This document shows positions 54,339-63,937 of a DNA stretch of 64,000 bases, piece by piece (within the stretch, counting starts at the first letter, position 1; each line of letters begins with the position of its first letter). The position numbers and the translations under genes are program-made. Source of the stretch: Massilia sp. YIM B02769 (GTDB lineage: Bacteria; Pseudomonadota; Gammaproteobacteria; Burkholderiales; Burkholderiaceae_D); the NCBI RefSeq assembly GCF_030411995.1, contig NZ_JASNRC010000001.1, positions 1-64,000 of the forward strand. Reading direction: 5' to 3'. The notes beneath the pieces were generated by a model, which saw only the letters and a program-made list of their open reading frames with translations, was not told the DNA's origin and made no database searches.

Positions 54339-54662
54339 TCAGCGCGGCCGCATCAGGCGCTGCAACTGGGCCAGCTCGACGTCGCGCCCGAGCGTATCGA
54401 GCGTCTGCTCGAGCAGCGAACGCTCGCCGTTGCGCAGCATGGTCCATTGCGTGAAGTATTCGTGCACGGTGCGCCAGGGAGGAAACTCGCGCGGCAGGCT
54501 GCGCCAGGCGGCGCCGGTGTGCAGGAACCAGAGCACGGCGCAGTACACGTCGTACAGGTCGTGCTTGCGCGGACGCGTCTTGCGGCGCGCCGCTTCAAGT
54601 GTCTCGCGCACGAGCTCGAACTGCTCGCGCCCAATGTCGCTGGGGAATTCGGGCCGGGCCAT
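54339..54662 (-). CDS. Orphan IS5-family transposase N-terminal-like protein (DUF4096-like)
   Basis: The 107-residue protein resembles the N-terminal (DNA-binding) domain of IS5-family transposases (YDVYCAVLWFLHTGAAWRSLPREF and WRTVHEYFTQW, cited in parts). The catalytic DDE domain is missing and no second frame carries it nearby. It has an intact start and stop. It may be an IS remnant or a domesticated DNA-binding protein. Confidence 0.65.
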   Translation of the reverse strand: MARPEFPSDIGREQFELVRETLEAARRKTRPRKHDLYDVYCAVLWFLHTGAAWRSLPREFPPWRTVHEYFTQWTMLRNGERSLLEQTLDTLGRDVELAQLQRLMRPR

Positions 54663-54737
54663 GACGTTCGCCCCCTAAACATCCTTTGAGGGCGAAGTTA
54701 ATGAACAGGTTCCCGCAGGCGGGACCGGCCCGCGCGT

Positions 54738-55304
54738 TTAATCGCGTGCGAGCGCCAGGAACTCGGTGCGCAGCGCCAGGTTCGGCTGCAGTTCGCCCAG
54801 CATGGCCGAGGTGATGGTTTCCTCGCCCTGGGTACGGATGCCGCGGCTTTCCATGCACATGTGGCGGCACTTGACGACCACGCCCACGGCTTTCGGCTCC
54901 AGCACTTCCATCAGCGCATTCGCGATCTGCATCGTCATGCGTTCCTGCACCTGCAGGCGCTTCGAGAAGATGTCGACCAGGCGGGTCAGCTTCGAGAGGC
55001 CGACGATCTTCCCGTTCGGGACGTAGCCGACGGTGGCCTTGCCGAAGAACGGCGCCAGGTGGTGCTCGCAATGGCTGTACACCGGGATGCCGCGCACCAC
55101 GATCAGTTCGTTGTACTGCTCCGCGCCATCCTCGAAGGCTTTCAGGACTTCGACCGGGTCCTGGCCATAGCCGGAGGTCCAGTGTTTCCAGGCTTTTGCA
55201 ACCCGTGCCGGCGTTTCGTGCAGGCCGGGACGGTTCGGATCTTCACCGAGGCTGGTCAGCAAACGGCGCCAGTCCTGTTCGGTAAATGCTTCTTTGTCAG
55301 ACAT
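54738..55304 (-). CDS. folE: GTP cyclohydrolase I
   Basis: The 188-residue protein has the FolE zinc ligands in SHCEHHLAPFFG and KCRHMCMESRG, and the core VGLSKLTRLVDIFSKRLQVQ. It converts GTP to dihydroneopterin triphosphate, the first step of folate (tetrahydrofolate) synthesis. ATG is at 55304. It is a single-gene unit upstream of the IS5-like ORF. Confidence 0.96.
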   Translation of the reverse strand: MSDKEAFTEQDWRRLLTSLGEDPNRPGLHETPARVAKAWKHWTSGYGQDPVEVLKAFEDGAEQYNELIVVRGIPVYSHCEHHLAPFFGKATVGYVPNGKIVGLSKLTRLVDIFSKRLQVQERMTMQIANALMEVLEPKAVGVVVKCRHMCMESRGIRTQGEETITSAMLGELQPNLALRTEFLALARD

Positions 55305-55453
55305 GTGTAACCCTACGAAAAACGATTGCCGTCAGTATATAGAAAATGTGCGGAGCCTTCCGGCGCCTGCCGATTTCTTGAGCAAAACGGACTCCTCTGT
55401 TGTATCGATGCGCTAGCGTGGACAGGTTCACAACCAAGCGTTGGAGGATTGTC

Positions 55454-56377
55454 ATGTTCGGGAGCTCTGTACTGGAATTGGCGATTGGCTTGACGTTCTG
55501 TTACGGCACCGTGGCCCTGATCGTCGCCACTTTGCAGGAAGCGCTGGCGGCGGCGTTCCGCCTGCGTGCCAACACCCTGCTGGCCGGCATCAAGAGCATG
55601 CTCAACGATCCGCGTTTCGACGCCCTGGCGCAGATGGTATACGCGCATCCCCTCGTCAACCCGCACGGCAATGGGCTGCCGGTCGACGAACGCCACCTCG
55701 CGGCCCGCCCATCCTACATCGAACCGGCGCAGTTCGCGATCGCGCTGATCGACAGCATCCAACGCGCCCCCGGCGACTTCGCGCGCCTGGGCGCCGACAT
55801 CGACGCCGTATCCGATCCCCAGGTGCGGCGCGCCCTGCATGCGCTGTATGCGCGTGCCGGCGGCGACCTCGAGCGTTTCCAGGCCCTGGTGGCGGGCTGG
55901 TTCGACAACGCCATGGAGCGCGTGTCCGGCGCCTATAAACGGCGCCAGCTGCTGATCTCGCTGCTGTTGTCGCTGCTGCTGGCGATCATGTTCAACATCG
56001 ACAGCATCTCGCTGTTCCGCACGCTCTGGCAGCAGCCCCAGCTGGCGGCCCACATCGACGCCGTGCCGGGCATGCTCGACGCCGCCACCCTCGACAAGCT
56101 ATGGGCGCTGCCGATCGGCTGGACGACCTTCCCGCCGGTACTCGACAGCAGCTTTGCGCTGCAGGCGGCCGGCTGGCTGATCACGGCGGCCACCACCCTG
56201 TTCGGCGCGCCGTTCTGGTTCGACTTGCTGCAGCGGGCGGTGCAGCTGCGCGGCACCGGCGCGCGGCCGGAGGAAACGCCGCGCACGCTGCCGGCCGCGC
56301 ATGCTACCGTGGTCCCGGCCGTCCCGCTGGTACAAGTACAAACCTCGCCGGCACTGCCGGCGGCGAGCGAGACTTAA
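55454..56377 (+). CDS. Hypothetical membrane protein
   Basis: The 307-residue protein has helices near residues 5-30 (VLELAIGLTFCYGTVALIVATL), 160-185 (LLISLLLSLLLAIMF) and 230-260 (AGWLITAATTLFGAPFWF), and a Pro/Ala-rich C-terminus. GGAGG lies 7 bp before the ATG. No named family is recognised, although similar unannotated membrane proteins are common in bacteria. It converges with nudC, overlapping by 4 bp. Confidence 0.7.
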   Translation: MFGSSVLELAIGLTFCYGTVALIVATLQEALAAAFRLRANTLLAGIKSMLNDPRFDALAQMVYAHPLVNPHGNGLPVDERHLAARPSYIEPAQFAIALIDSIQRAPGDFARLGADIDAVSDPQVRRALHALYARAGGDLERFQALVAGWFDNAMERVSGAYKRRQLLISLLLSLLLAIMFNIDSISLFRTLWQQPQLAAHIDAVPGMLDAATLDKLWALPIGWTTFPPVLDSSFALQAAGWLITAATTLFGAPFWFDLLQRAVQLRGTGARPEETPRTLPAAHATVVPAVPLVQVQTSPALPAASET

Positions 56378-57225
56378 CGCCCGACTGGCCGGTGCGCGTC
56401 GACAAGCACACTCGATACCGAAATGTGCGGTACGCGCTCCGGCCATTCGTCATCCGGACCGAACCAGCGCGCTTCCGCGATTTCGCTGGCATCGATGCGG
56501 ATCTCGCCGCCCGCATAGTCGGCGGTGAAGGCGATCATCAGCGAGTGCGGGAAGGGCCATGACTGGCTGGCGAAATACTGCAGGTTGGTCACCTGCAAAC
56601 CCACCTCCTCGAACACTTCGCGGTGGATCGCTTCCTCGATCGATTCGCCCGCTTCCAGGAAGCCCGCCAGCGGCGTGAAGCGCTTCGCCGCCGAGGCGTG
56701 GTGCAGCGCCAGCAGCACCTTGTCTTCCTTCTTGATCAAGACCATCATCGCCGGCGAGATGCGCGGATAAGCCAGGTGGCCGCAGTTACTGCACTTGAAA
56801 CTGCGCTCGTGCATCAGGCGTTCCATCGGATGGGCGCAGGCGCCGCAGTAGCGGTGGGTGCGCGCCCACTCGGCGATCTGGGCCGCGCGTCCGGCCACGC
56901 CGATCCTCTCCTCGTCCATGTCGGCAAACAGCGAACGCAGGCCGCGCCAGGCATAGCCGGGCGGCACGGCGTTGTGCTCGCTCCATCCAGCCTGGCAATA
57001 GCGCTCGCCCAATAAGCCGACCGGCTGCATGTGCGCCGGGTCGAGGTCGAGCATGGCGAGGGCGGCGGCGTCGGGCAGCGCCACATCGTGCTCGCGCACC
57101 AGCAGGCGGCCCCCATGGAACAGGAAGGTCAGTGGATCCGGATGGGCCTGCGGCGCCATCAGCGGCGTGAAGGTGGAGGGCGTATGCAGCATGAGGTCAA
57201 GGGCTCGGATGAGAAGGTTTTTCAT
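56374..57225 (-). CDS. nudC: NAD(H) pyrophosphatase / NAD-capped RNA hydrolase
   Basis: The 283-residue protein has the zinc site CGAC and CSNC, a complete Nudix box in GFLEAGESIEEAIHREVFEE followed by VGL, and the NudC motif SQSWPFPHS. It hydrolyses NADH and removes NAD caps from RNA. The ATG at 57225 starts MKNLLIRALDL; a longer upstream frame is unlikely. Confidence 0.93.
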   Translation of the reverse strand: MKNLLIRALDLMLHTPSTFTPLMAPQAHPDPLTFLFHGGRLLVREHDVALPDAAALAMLDLDPAHMQPVGLLGERYCQAGWSEHNAVPPGYAWRGLRSLFADMDEERIGVAGRAAQIAEWARTHRYCGACAHPMERLMHERSFKCSNCGHLAYPRISPAMMVLIKKEDKVLLALHHASAAKRFTPLAGFLEAGESIEEAIHREVFEEVGLQVTNLQYFASQSWPFPHSLMIAFTADYAGGEIRIDASEIAEARWFGPDDEWPERVPHISVSSVLVDAHRPVGR

Positions 57226-57478
57226 GATACCGCGAGCCGTTCGCGCCTGCCTGCGCCTGTTTGAAAACCGTGCCGAACTAATCGCTGTGCATCGCGCTCC
57301 AAGTAGGGCTGGAACGCTCATCCAGACGACCAGGGAACAGCGCGTTTCATCCCTCGTTTTTCAGCGAGCCGTGGAGCGTCGATGGCCGCCCTTGCAATTC
57401 CGGCGGGCTGGCATGCGCTGCCGGCCGGGCATGACCTGCCGCGCTGCCCTGCCCGCGTAGTCATTGATGGAGGAAACC

Positions 57479-58531
57479 GTGCAACGCCGTCCGCTGTTCC
57501 ACCGGCTCGACATCGATTCCGTGGCCGTGTTCCGCGCCCTGCACCTGGGCGACATGCTGTGCGCGGTGCCGGCCCTGCGCGCGCTGCGCACCGCGCTGCC
57601 GCATGCGCGCATCACCCTGGTCGGCCTGCCCTGGGCCAGCCAGTTCGCCGCGCGCTTTCGCCATTACATCGACGACTTCATTCCCTTTCCCGGCCACCCG
57701 CTGCTGCCCGAGCAGCCGGTGCGGCACGAGGAACTGACGCCCTTCTACGCCAACATGTGCGCGCGCCAGTTCACGCTGGCGCTGCAGCTGCACGGCAATA
57801 GCGGCATCAGCAACGACATCGTGGCCGGCTTCGGCGCCTACGCGCTGGCCGGGCATTGCCAGGGCGCGCCGGTTGCCACCGAACGCACGGCCCTGTTTCC
57901 CTATCCCGAAGTCGGCGCCGAACCGGACCGGCTGCTGCACCTGGTCGGGCGGCTGGGCGCCGGCGCGGTCGGCGACTACCTGGAGTTTCCGCTGGCCCAG
58001 GAAGACCGGCAGGAACTCGAAGCGAGCGGTGTCGCCGCGGGCCTGCAACCCGGGAGCTATATCTGCGTGCATCCCGGCGCGCGCAAGCGCGACAAGTGCT
58101 GGCCGGCGCGCCGCTTTGCCGAAGTGGCGGACCGGCTGGCCGCCGAATTCGGCGTCGACGTGGTGCTGACCGGCTCGGCCGACGAAGCGGACCTGGCCGG
58201 CGAGGTGGCGGGCCACATGCAGGCGCGCGCGGTGAACGCGGCCGCGCCGATCTCGATCGGGGCGATGGCGGTGCTGATGAAGCACGCGCGGCTGCTGGTC
58301 TGCAACGACACCGGCGTATCGCACATTGCCGCCGGCCTGCGCCTGAAAAGCGTGGTCATCTTCAGCAAGGCGGACATCGCCCGCCGGGCGCCGCTCGACC
58401 GCGACAACCACCGCTGCATCTGGGACCCGGACGCCCAGCGCTCGGCCGCCGTCCTCCAGCACGCACGCGCCCTGCTGGCTGGAACCGACCCCAGCCGTCA
58501 GCGCAGGGCCGGAATGTGGCCGTACTGGTAG
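57479..58531 (+). CDS. Glycosyltransferase family 9 protein (heptosyltransferase-like)
   Basis: The 350-residue protein has the GT9 fold: [19 protein letters not shown] near the start, the donor-site region [15 protein letters not shown], and [14 protein letters not shown] near the end. GT9 enzymes add heptose or similar sugars to lipopolysaccharide core or other surface glycans. The GTG at 57479 is chosen because GGAGG lies 5 bp upstream; ATG 57467 is in frame. Its 3' end overlaps a degraded DUF4254 gene on the other strand. Confidence 0.87.
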   Translation: MQRRPLFHRLDIDSVAVFRALHLGDMLCAVPALRALRTALPHARITLVGLPWASQFAARFRHYIDDFIPFPGHPLLPEQPVRHEELTPFYANMCARQFTLALQLHGNSGISNDIVAGFGAYALAGHCQGAPVATERTALFPYPEVGAEPDRLLHLVGRLGAGAVGDYLEFPLAQEDRQELEASGVAAGLQPGSYICVHPGARKRDKCWPARRFAEVADRLAAEFGVDVVLTGSADEADLAGEVAGHMQARAVNAAAPISIGAMAVLMKHARLLVCNDTGVSHIAAGLRLKSVVIFSKADIARRAPLDRDNHRCIWDPDAQRSAAVLQHARALLAGTDPSRQRRAGMWPYW

Positions 58532-58917
58532 GCGAACGCGGCAGGCCGATGACCCGCTTGGACAGGCGGTCGATCATGGCGCCGGCGGTTTCGCTCGACA
58601 GCCAGGCGCCGGCGCGTGACGGCTGCCTGTGCCAGCGCGGCCAGGACGGCTTCGTCGATGGATTCGACGGCGTCGTTGCGCTGCTGGTTGCAGGCGTCGA
58701 TGTCGCGCTTGTTGGCGGCGATCTCGCTGGCGCTGGCATCGCGCCGGCGCGCCTTGTCTTCTTCGCGCCACAACAGCACATTAAATTCGTGGTTCGCCGC
58801 GATGGCCGGCCAGGGGCCGCGACCCGTGATCGGCACCGCCTGGCCGCCTTCGGACAGGCGCAAAACGGCATCGTGATACTGGGTAATCGAGCGTACATCG
58901 GGTTCGTGCAGGATCAC
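58498..58917 (-). pseudogene. Frameshifted, truncated DUF4254 gene
   Basis: The first about 90 codons match DUF4254 ([20 protein letters not shown], then [20 protein letters not shown]). The next conserved block, [14 protein letters not shown], is found only in the +1 frame from about 58613. The original frame instead gives an Arg-rich, unrelated stretch and a stop at 58498. The remaining family C-terminus is missing. Good GTG start with AGGAGG. DUF4254 genes often accompany GT9 genes, as here. A sequencing error is an alternative. Confidence 0.6.
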
Positions 58918-59020
58918 CGCCTCCTGGTCGCGAGCCCGTTTGCTCGGCTCATCATTGGAGGCCGTGCGGTACTTGAAAGTTCTTTGGTGTTGCGGTGTAC
59001 TTTATCGGAGCGCAAACAAA

Positions 59021-60850
59021 ATGCGCGGTCCCTTCCCAACCCTGCCCCACCACACCATGCGCACGCTTGAAGACCCCCGCGCGCACCATCCGCGACCGCA
59101 GATGGTACGCCAGCAGTGGGCGAGCCTGGACGGCCGGTGGGAGTTCGCTTTCGACGACCTGGATGCCGGCATGCACGAGCACTGGTTCGACGGACGCACG
59201 CTTCCCCGGCAGATCGAGGTGCCCTTTCCCTACCAATCGCAAGCCTCCGGCATCGGTACCCGCGAGGTCCACGAAATCATGTGGTACAGCCGCAGCTTCG
59301 AGGTCCCCGAAGGCTGGGACTACGGCGCCCTGCTGCTGCATTTCGGCGCCTGCGACTACCGCGCCGATGTCTGGATCAACGGCCGCGTCGCCGGACGCAA
59401 CCGCGGCGGCCACGTGCCCTTCTCCTTCGACATCGCGCCCTACCTGAAGCCGGGCGCGAACCGCGTCACCCTGCGCGTCGAGGACCGGCAAGACCCCTAC
59501 CAGCCGCGCGGCAAGCAGTCGTCCTCGGGCACGCCGGTGCGCATCTATTACTATTGCACCAGCGGCATCTGGCAGAACGTCTGGCTGGAACCGGTGCCGG
59601 CGCTGCGCATCGACCACCTGCGCATCCACGAAGCCCTCCCCGACGGCACGCTGGCCCTGACGGTCCACCTGCACGGCCCGGCGAGCGACTGGGAAGCCGA
59701 GCTCGACGTACTGGAGAGCCTGGACTCGGAACAGGTCTGCGCCACGGCGCGCGCCGCCAGCCGCGGCGCCAGCCTCAGCCTGCGCACCCAGGTGCCCCAG
59801 CCGGCACTGCACGCCTGGTCGCCCGCCTCGCCCCACCTGTACAAGCTGCGCGTGCGCCTGCTCCATTGCGGCCAGCTGGTCGACACCGTCGAAGCCTATG
59901 CCGGCCTGCGCTCGATCGAACTGAAGGATGGCTACTTCCACCTGAACGGCAAGCGCACCTTCCTGCTGATGGCGCTCGACCAGGGCTACTGGCCCGACAC
60001 CCTGCTCGCCGCGCCGTCCGACGAAGCGCTGCGCGCGGATGTGGAGTGGGCGCGCCGCTTCGGTTTCAACGGCGTGCGCAAGCACCAGAAGATCGAGCAC
60101 GAACGCTGGCTCTACTGGTGCGACGTGCTGGGCCTGATGGTATGGGAAGAAATGCCGAACGCACGGTCCTGGTCCGAGGAGTCGGAAGAGCGGCTCGAAC
60201 TCGAATGGCTGCGCGCCGTGGTGCGCGACGCGAACCACCCTGCCATCGTCGGCTGGGTGCCGGTGGTGGAAAGCTTCGGCTTCCCGGAACTCACGCGCCA
60301 CCCGCACCAGCACGATTTCCTTGAACGCATGGTGGCGCGCACGCGGATGGTCGACCCCACGCGTCCGGTGATCGACAACGACGGTTGGCAGCACACCGAC
60401 GTCACCGACATCTGCACCATCCACGATTATTCGCATCCGGTGGAAAAGCTGCTGGAACGTTACGCCGGCACCCTGCTCACCGGCCTGCCGCCGGACACCG
60501 GCTGGCACAAGGCGCGCGAATTGTTCCTGGCCGGCGCCCAGTACCGCGGCCAGCCGATCATGTTTTCCGAAGTCGGCGGCTACCTCCTGACACCCGGCGG
60601 ACCCGAGCGGCGGCGCGACCGCCTGTACGACCACTACGGCAATGTCGGCGACGTCGATGAACTGGCCCAGCGCTACCGCACATTGATGCAGGGCCTGGCC
60701 TCGCTCTCCTTCCTGGCCGGGCTGTGCTACACCCAGCTGACCGATGTCGCGCACGAGCAGAACGGCTTGCTGACGGAGGGGCGCGAACCGCGCTTGCCGC
60801 CGGAACAGGTGGCCGACCTGCACCGCACACTCTGGCCTGACGCCTGGTGA
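59021..60850 (+). CDS. Glycoside hydrolase family 2 protein
   Basis: The 609-residue protein has a GH2 sugar-binding domain (about 35-190; YRADVWINGRVAGRNRGGHV), an Ig-like domain and a TIM-barrel. The expected acid/base is Glu417 in GWVPVVESFG and the nucleophile Glu517 in PIMFSEVGGYLL. The residue before the acid/base is Val, not the usual Asn. Substrates could be beta-galactosides, -mannosides or -glucuronides. There is no signal peptide. The AraC regulator downstream may control it. Confidence 0.85.
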   Translation: MRGPFPTLPHHTMRTLEDPRAHHPRPQMVRQQWASLDGRWEFAFDDLDAGMHEHWFDGRTLPRQIEVPFPYQSQASGIGTREVHEIMWYSRSFEVPEGWDYGALLLHFGACDYRADVWINGRVAGRNRGGHVPFSFDIAPYLKPGANRVTLRVEDRQDPYQPRGKQSSSGTPVRIYYYCTSGIWQNVWLEPVPALRIDHLRIHEALPDGTLALTVHLHGPASDWEAELDVLESLDSEQVCATARAASRGASLSLRTQVPQPALHAWSPASPHLYKLRVRLLHCGQLVDTVEAYAGLRSIELKDGYFHLNGKRTFLLMALDQGYWPDTLLAAPSDEALRADVEWARRFGFNGVRKHQKIEHERWLYWCDVLGLMVWEEMPNARSWSEESEERLELEWLRAVVRDANHPAIVGWVPVVESFGFPELTRHPHQHDFLERMVARTRMVDPTRPVIDNDGWQHTDVTDICTIHDYSHPVEKLLERYAGTLLTGLPPDTGWHKARELFLAGAQYRGQPIMFSEVGGYLLTPGGPERRRDRLYDHYGNVGDVDELAQRYRTLMQGLASLSFLAGLCYTQLTDVAHEQNGLLTEGREPRLPPEQVADLHRTLWPDAW

Positions 60851-60985
60851 AATTGTCGGATTTGCGGAAACGAAACAACGCATTGTCAGATTTTTTGGCC
60901 AAAAACCAAAAAAAGCTGCCAATTCGCTTCTCAAAACTTAGCAAATCGTCCAGAATAGGCTGTGAATTCGTCAATTCTCAACTTT

Positions 60986-61813
60986 ATGGACAAGATCTCG
61001 TCGCTGGTAGGCCGCTACTCGTTTCGCGCACGTGTATTTTTCAATGGCGTCTTTTGTGACGCCAATGCTTTTCCGGAAAACCCGAGCGCGGGCCAGTTGC
61101 ACCTGGTGCGCGCCGGTTCGGTGATCTTCCGCCAGGACGGCGTCGCGCCGCTGCGCGTGGACGAGCCGGCGATGGTGTTCTATCCACGCGGGTCGGCCCA
61201 CACGCTCGAGGTGCCCGACGGCGCCACGGCGACCCTGCTGTGCGCCCACATCAGCTTCGAGGATGGCGGCGCCAATCCGCTGGCGCGCGCCCTGCCCGAC
61301 TGCCTGTACCAGCCGCTGGCCGGCATGGGCGTGCTGCGCCAGACCCTGGAACTGCTGTTCACCGAGGCGGCCAGCCCGAACCAGGGCCGCGACGTGATCC
61401 TCGACCGCCTGTGCGACGTGCTGATGGTGCAAGTGCTGCGCAACGAATTCGACAAGGGGGAAATGTCGGTGGGCCTGCTGGCCGGCCTGGCCGACCGCCA
61501 GTTGTCGCTGGCGCTGGCCGCGATCCACGAGCGCGCCCACGAACCCTGGCAGCTGGCCTCGCTGGCGCGCCTGGCCTGCATGTCGCGCGCCCGCTTTACC
61601 GAGCACTTCCGTAACGTGGTGGGGATGCCGCCCGGCGAATACCTGACGCGCTGGCGCATCGGCCTGGCGCAGAACCTGCTGCGCAAGGGCTTGCCGGTAA
61701 AGGTGGTCAGCGCCCAGGCGGGCTATACGAGCGCGCCGGCATTCACGCGGGCGTTCACGACGATGGTGGGGAGTTCGCCACGGCAGTGGCTGAAAGACGC
61801 GGCGCCGGCCTGA
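60986..61813 (+). CDS. AraC family transcriptional regulator
   Basis: The 275-residue protein has an N-terminal cupin-type ligand domain (GQLHLVRAGSVIFRQDGV; FYPRGSAHTLEVPDG) and a C-terminal pair of helix-turn-helices (SLARLACMSRARFTEHFRN and VVSAQAGYTSAPAFTRAF). It resembles the cupin_6-AraC group. ATG 60986 is preferred over GTG 60962. It lies between the GH2 gene and the MFS transporter, either of which may be its target. Confidence 0.88.
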   Translation: MDKISSLVGRYSFRARVFFNGVFCDANAFPENPSAGQLHLVRAGSVIFRQDGVAPLRVDEPAMVFYPRGSAHTLEVPDGATATLLCAHISFEDGGANPLARALPDCLYQPLAGMGVLRQTLELLFTEAASPNQGRDVILDRLCDVLMVQVLRNEFDKGEMSVGLLAGLADRQLSLALAAIHERAHEPWQLASLARLACMSRARFTEHFRNVVGMPPGEYLTRWRIGLAQNLLRKGLPVKVVSAQAGYTSAPAFTRAFTTMVGSSPRQWLKDAAPA

Positions 61814-61858
61814 GCTTGCTCTCAGCCGGCGCCGGGATACTGCTTTACGAAGAACTGC

Positions 61859-63061
61859 TTATTTGAGCAGCTTGGTACGGCTGGCAACCAGGGCGATGGC
61901 GATCGACAGCAGGCCGAGGTAGCCGATGGCCATCTGCATGCCGACGTGGCTGGCGATGGCGCCGATCACCGGCGGACCCATCAGGGTGCCGCTGTAGGCC
62001 ATGCTGGCCACGCCTGCCAGGGCGATCGGGCCCTGGGCGCCGGCGGCGCTGAACACGAACGGGAACAGCAGCGACAGGCCGAGGCCGGCGACCGCGAAGC
62101 CACCCAGTGCGACGTGGGCGCTCGGCGCCAGCACCGCGAAGAAGAGGCCCATCGCCGAGATGCAGGCACCGACGGTCACCAGGCGCTGGGCGCCGAAGCG
62201 GGTCTTCAGTTTGTCGCCCACCAGGCGCGAGGCCAGCATCATGACCGAGAAGCACGACAGGGCCAGCGGCGCCAGGCCGTCGGTGGCGTGGAAGTGTTCT
62301 TTCAGGAACACGCCGCTCCAGTCGGCGATCGAGCCCTCCGACATCGAACCCAGGAAACCGAGCAGGCCCAGCAGTGCCATCGGACCACGCGGCAGGGCGA
62401 ACTTCTTCTTCTCGACTTGCTCGGCTTCGTCGGCGATATCCATCACCTGGTAAGCAGCCCACAGCACAGCGGCCATCGGACCGGCAACCATCATGAAGTG
62501 AATCGCAGGGGCGACTTTCATGCCGGCCATCACGCTACCCAGGGTGGCGCCAACCAGGCCGCCGGCGCAGGCCAGGCCGTGCAGCAGCGACATTTCCGAT
62601 TTGCCGGTCGCCTTTTCGCGCTTGCTGGCGGCGGCGTTCATGGCCACGTCGTAGGTGCTGGCGGTGATGCCCAGCATCAGGACGGCGCCCATCACGCTGG
62701 CAACAGTCGGGGCGATACCGATCGCCACCAGCACGGCCAGCAGGGCCAGGCCCGAGTACAGCATGGTCTTGCGCGCGCCGACACGGCGCATCAGGAAGGA
62801 CGAGACCGGGAACGACAGCAGCGCGCCGATGCCGCCGCACAGCAGGACCATCGACAGGGCCGAGTGCGAGATGTTCAGGCGGGCGGCCATGGCCGGGATA
62901 CGGCCGGCCCACGAACCCATGATCACGCCGAAAATGGCGAACATCACCGGCAGCGACAGGTTCTGGATGCGGGCGAAGACTTTGCTGCGGCGCGACGCGA
63001 GGGCGCCAAGGGCTGCAGGTGCGGTGATCGAGGTGTCGACGGCTGGAACAGTAGTTTGCAT
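61859..63061 (-). CDS. MFS transporter (YbjJ-like)
   Basis: The 400-residue protein has about 12 hydrophobic helices and the MFS motif region in FGVIMGSWAGRIPAMAARL and SFLMRRVGARKTML. It resembles YbjJ-type inner-membrane transporters of unknown substrate. The ATG at 63061 is chosen. It is convergent with the AraC gene, 45 bp apart. Confidence 0.85.
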   Translation of the reverse strand: MQTTVPAVDTSITAPAALGALASRRSKVFARIQNLSLPVMFAIFGVIMGSWAGRIPAMAARLNISHSALSMVLLCGGIGALLSFPVSSFLMRRVGARKTMLYSGLALLAVLVAIGIAPTVASVMGAVLMLGITASTYDVAMNAAASKREKATGKSEMSLLHGLACAGGLVGATLGSVMAGMKVAPAIHFMMVAGPMAAVLWAAYQVMDIADEAEQVEKKKFALPRGPMALLGLLGFLGSMSEGSIADWSGVFLKEHFHATDGLAPLALSCFSVMMLASRLVGDKLKTRFGAQRLVTVGACISAMGLFFAVLAPSAHVALGGFAVAGLGLSLLFPFVFSAAGAQGPIALAGVASMAYSGTLMGPPVIGAIASHVGMQMAIGYLGLLSIAIALVASRTKLLK

Positions 63062-63193
63062 TTGGTATGAATCTAGTTGTAAGAGCCTGTGGCTACAGGA
63101 GTTTCTTAAGAGTCCGATCCAATCGGAAAGTTTCCGCCTGGAAGAATTTTTTTCAGCTGCTCTGCCATTCATAAAAGCTTGCTAACTGGGGCA

Positions 63194-63226
63194 GAAAAAA
63201 CAAACGCCAACCGAAAAAGTTGGCGT
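63194..63226 (-). terminator. Possible leftward terminator upstream of the MFS gene
   Basis: ACGCCAAC (63204-63211) and GTTGGCGT (63219-63226) form a stem followed leftward by TTGTTTTTT. It lies in a 455-bp gap (63062-63516) that has no recognised gene. Confidence 0.5.
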
Positions 63227-63457
63227 CAGGAAGCTGATGGGAGGCAATTCTACGGAAATCAACGCGCTTTTTCATTTTCCACGCGGAAAAAATTTATGCG
63301 CGTTGCGTGGTGTTCACAGTCAACTTTTTAACTGTTAACAGAGGCATACGAGGTGTGAATCGTCTTGCATGTCGGCAAGCTATTTTTGGTCACCGGAGTG
63401 TAAGAGAGTGTGACGAAGGCTTGCATAAATCAGGACACATTGTTCTTTTTTGCGGGC

Positions 63458-63483
63458 AAAAAAAAGCCGGATACAGGTCCGGC
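63458..63483 (-). terminator. Rho-independent terminator after the DUF3861 gene
   Basis: GCCGGA-CCTGTA-TCCGGC on the minus strand is followed by eight T residues, 34 bp beyond the stop codon at 63517. Confidence 0.85.
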
Positions 63484-63516
63484 CGCTGCTGATTTTGTTG
63501 CAGAGCAGCAGATGAG

Positions 63517-63840
63517 CTAACCGGGCTGTCCGGTATTACCCGCTTCGTTGGCTACACGCATCTGCGCCTTGAAGGCCGAGATGTACTCGCGGTAGGCGGC
63601 GGCGATCGGTGCGAACAGCGGATCATCGCGGTGCGCCAGCATGACTTCGCTGAACAGCTTCATGCCCAGCGCCAGCGCGGCAGCCTCGTCATGCTCGAAG
63701 CGTCCGGCGCCGCGTACCCGGGCGATGATCTCGAAGATGTCGTCGTGGTTGCCGACTTCGAACGACAGCGGCGCCGGCGGATCGGCTTCCTTCTTGCCAC
63801 CCGTGTATTCGAGGGTGATGCGGAAATTGTGGGCACTCAT
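63517..63840 (-). CDS. DUF3861 family protein
   Basis: The 107-residue protein matches the small DUF3861 family (HNFRITLEYTGGKKE; LSFEVGNHDDIFEIIARV; LGMKLFSEVMLAHRDDPLF). The function of this cytosolic family is unknown. GGAGT lies 6 bp before the ATG at 63840. A strong terminator follows the gene. Confidence 0.78.
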   Translation of the reverse strand: MSAHNFRITLEYTGGKKEADPPAPLSFEVGNHDDIFEIIARVRGAGRFEHDEAAALALGMKLFSEVMLAHRDDPLFAPIAAAYREYISAFKAQMRVANEAGNTGQPG

Positions 63841-63937
63841 CAATACTCCTTCCTGGTCCGTATGCAAACGGTCATCATGCCGCAGCCACGACGCGCAGCG
63901 CGCTCCGCATCGGCCATCCTGGCCATCTTGCGCCACA

